From Salvelinus alpinus (Eukaryota > Chordata > Actinopteri > Salmoniformes > Salmonidae): DNA of 64,000 nt. The first letter of the stretch is position 1, and each line of letters starts with the position of its first letter. The notes beneath the pieces were generated by a model, which saw only the letters and a list, made by a program, of their open reading frames with translations, did not search any database and was not told where the DNA came from. Below, one piece after another: positions 62,972 to 64,000 of the stretch. The DNA lies in the NCBI RefSeq assembly GCF_045679555.1, contig NC_092088.1, positions 112,292,081 through 112,356,080 of the forward strand. The letters run 5' to 3'. The position numbers were made by a program, and so were the translations under genes.

Positions 62972-63378
62972 AGCAAGATTGGTGACTTGTTGCCACAAGA
63001 AGAGGTCAGCCATTGGAGCACAACCATCATGTGACCACATTAAGAGGTCAGCCGTTGGAGCACAACCATCATGTGACCACATTAAGAGGTCAGCCATTGG
63101 AGCACAACCATCATGTGACCACATTAAGAGGTCAGCCATTGGAGCACAACCATCATGTGACCACATTAAGAGGTCAGCCATTGGAGCACAACCATCATGT
63201 GACCACATTAAGAGGTCAGCCATTGGGGCACAACCATCATGTGACCACATTAAGAGGTCAGCCATTGGAGCACAACCATCATGTGACCACATTAAGAGGT
63301 CAGCCATTGGAGCACAACCATCATGTGACCACATTAAGAGGTCAACCATTGGAGCACAACCACCATGTAAACACATTC
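62972..63378 (+). repeat. 42-bp minisatellite derived from LINE ORF2 end, 9 copies
   Basis: Starts GCAAGATTGGTGACTTGTTG then CCACAAGAAGAGGTCAGCC, close to the LINE segment encoding RFVTCCHKKRATSE. It then repeats GTCAGCCATTGGAGCACAAC then CATCATGTGACCACATTAAG with 42-bp period. Unit length is 14 codons, so several frames are open. Confidence 0.88.
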
Positions 63379-63380
63379 TA

Positions 63381-64000
63381 CAGTTCATTCACAAAGTATT
63401 CAGACCCTGTCCCACATTCTGTTACGTTACAACCTTATTCTAACATGGACTCAATCAATGTTTTACCTCAACAATCTACACACATTACCCCATAATGGCC
63501 AAGTGAAAACAGCTGTTTAGAAATCTCTGCTAATGTATATAAAAAAAAAAATACATAAGTATTCAGACCCTTTGGTATGAGACTCGAAATTGAGCTCAGG
63601 TGCATCCTGTTTCCATTGATTATAGTTAAGATGTTTCTACAACTTGATTGGAGTCCACCTGTGGTAAAATCAATTGATTGGACATGATTTGGAAAGGCAC
63701 ACACCTGTCTATGTAAGGTCCCACAGTTGACACTGCATGTCAGAGCAAAAACCAAGCCATGAGGTGGAAGGAATTGTCCGTAGAGCTCAGAGACAGGATG
63801 GTGTCGAGGCACAGATCTGGGGAAGGGTACCAACACATTTCTGCATCATTGAAGGTCCCCAAGAACACAGTGGCCTCCATCATTCTTAAATGGAAGACGT
63901 TTGGAACCACCAAGACTCTAACTAGAGATGGCCGCCCGTCCAACCTGAGCAGTCGGTGTAGTTAACACGCCCCTGAGACACAGCTGAGGGTGGAGAGGAC
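63381..64000 (+). mobile_element. Tc1-like transposon, 5' part (runs off window)
   Basis: Begins at TA (63379-63380) with CAGTTCATTCACAAAGTATT, the outer terminal repeat. An inner copy, ACATAAGTATTCAGACCCTT, lies near 63552. The 5' leader with GGCACACACCTGTCTATGTA precedes the transposase start. It belongs to a third Tc1 family in this window. The right part is outside. Confidence 0.9.
63759..63965 (+). pseudogene. Tc1-like transposase N-terminal fragment
   Basis: ATG at 63759, then KELSVELRDRMVSRHRSGEG and SLKVPKNTVASIILKWKTFG, the paired-like helix-turn-helix region of this Tc1 family, followed by RDGRPSNLS, the GRPR-like link. It stops at 63963-63965, and the sequence after it no longer resembles the family, so the gene is broken here by a deletion or rearrangement. 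The catalytic domain would lie beyond the window if present. Confidence 0.85.

Noticed and set aside
61288..63388. Serine/leucine frames of about 560 to 680 codons, minus strand
   Set aside because: Same purine array; the frames run into antisense LINE and minisatellite sequence.

Overview
The window looks like nuclear DNA from a salmonid fish. It carries several Tc1-like DNA transposons, including a Sleeping Beauty-type 3' end, salmonid-type tRNA-derived SINEs, and copies of a non-LTR retrotransposon (LINE) whose 3' tail ends in short TTGAA/AATTG repeats. By my hand-drawn boundaries about two thirds of the 64 kb is tandem repeat (microsatellites and minisatellites with units of 12 to 73 bp) and about one sixth is transposon sequence. 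I recognise only one cellular gene. Almost all very long open frames in the window are by-products of tandem repeats.

Layout. 0-3.3 kb: Tc1 scrap, a GA run, a 5'-truncated LINE, another GA run, an inverted repeat, a CT array and a Sleeping Beauty-type Tc1 3' end. 3.3-7.4 kb: a 41/38-bp minisatellite. 7.4-10.1 kb: mostly unique DNA, then a decayed Tc1. 10.3-13.3 kb: a 15/16-bp array and a 73-bp array made of the tRNA-Leu-like head of a SINE, ending in that SINE's body. 14.3-18.5 kb: two copies of one Tc1 family in opposite orientation. The left copy is broken; the right copy has a complete 340-aa transposase. 18.7-20.8 kb: minisatellites, one interrupted by a SINE. 20.9-22.7 kb: three coding exons of INSYN2A (FAM196A) on the minus strand. 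22.7-54.5 kb: arrays interrupted by LINE and SINE pieces, probably the large 5' intron of that gene. 54.6-55.1 kb: a candidate non-coding 5' exon with a strong minus-strand splice donor. 55.1-63.4 kb: a purine-rich array interrupted by the longest LINE copy (860 codons of ORF2). 63.4-64 kb: the 5' part of another Tc1-like element.

How the parts interact. Transposons landed in tandem arrays, so neighbouring repeat units preserve the empty insertion site; two Tc1 copies and one LINE can be dated relative to their arrays this way. In the other direction, transposon pieces became minisatellites: the SINE head (73 bp), the SINE body (18 bp), LINE ORF2 segments (67, 54 and 42 bp). All five LINE pieces have GA-rich DNA at their 5' edge on the LINE strand. 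INSYN2A is hemmed in by repeats: a splice acceptor lies in a CT run, a donor lies at the start of a GT run, and a 37-bp array ends 38 bp beyond the last visible donor. The final INSYN2A exon is not in the window and should lie to the left. All calls rest on reading the sequence and on recalled family features; no database search was run.
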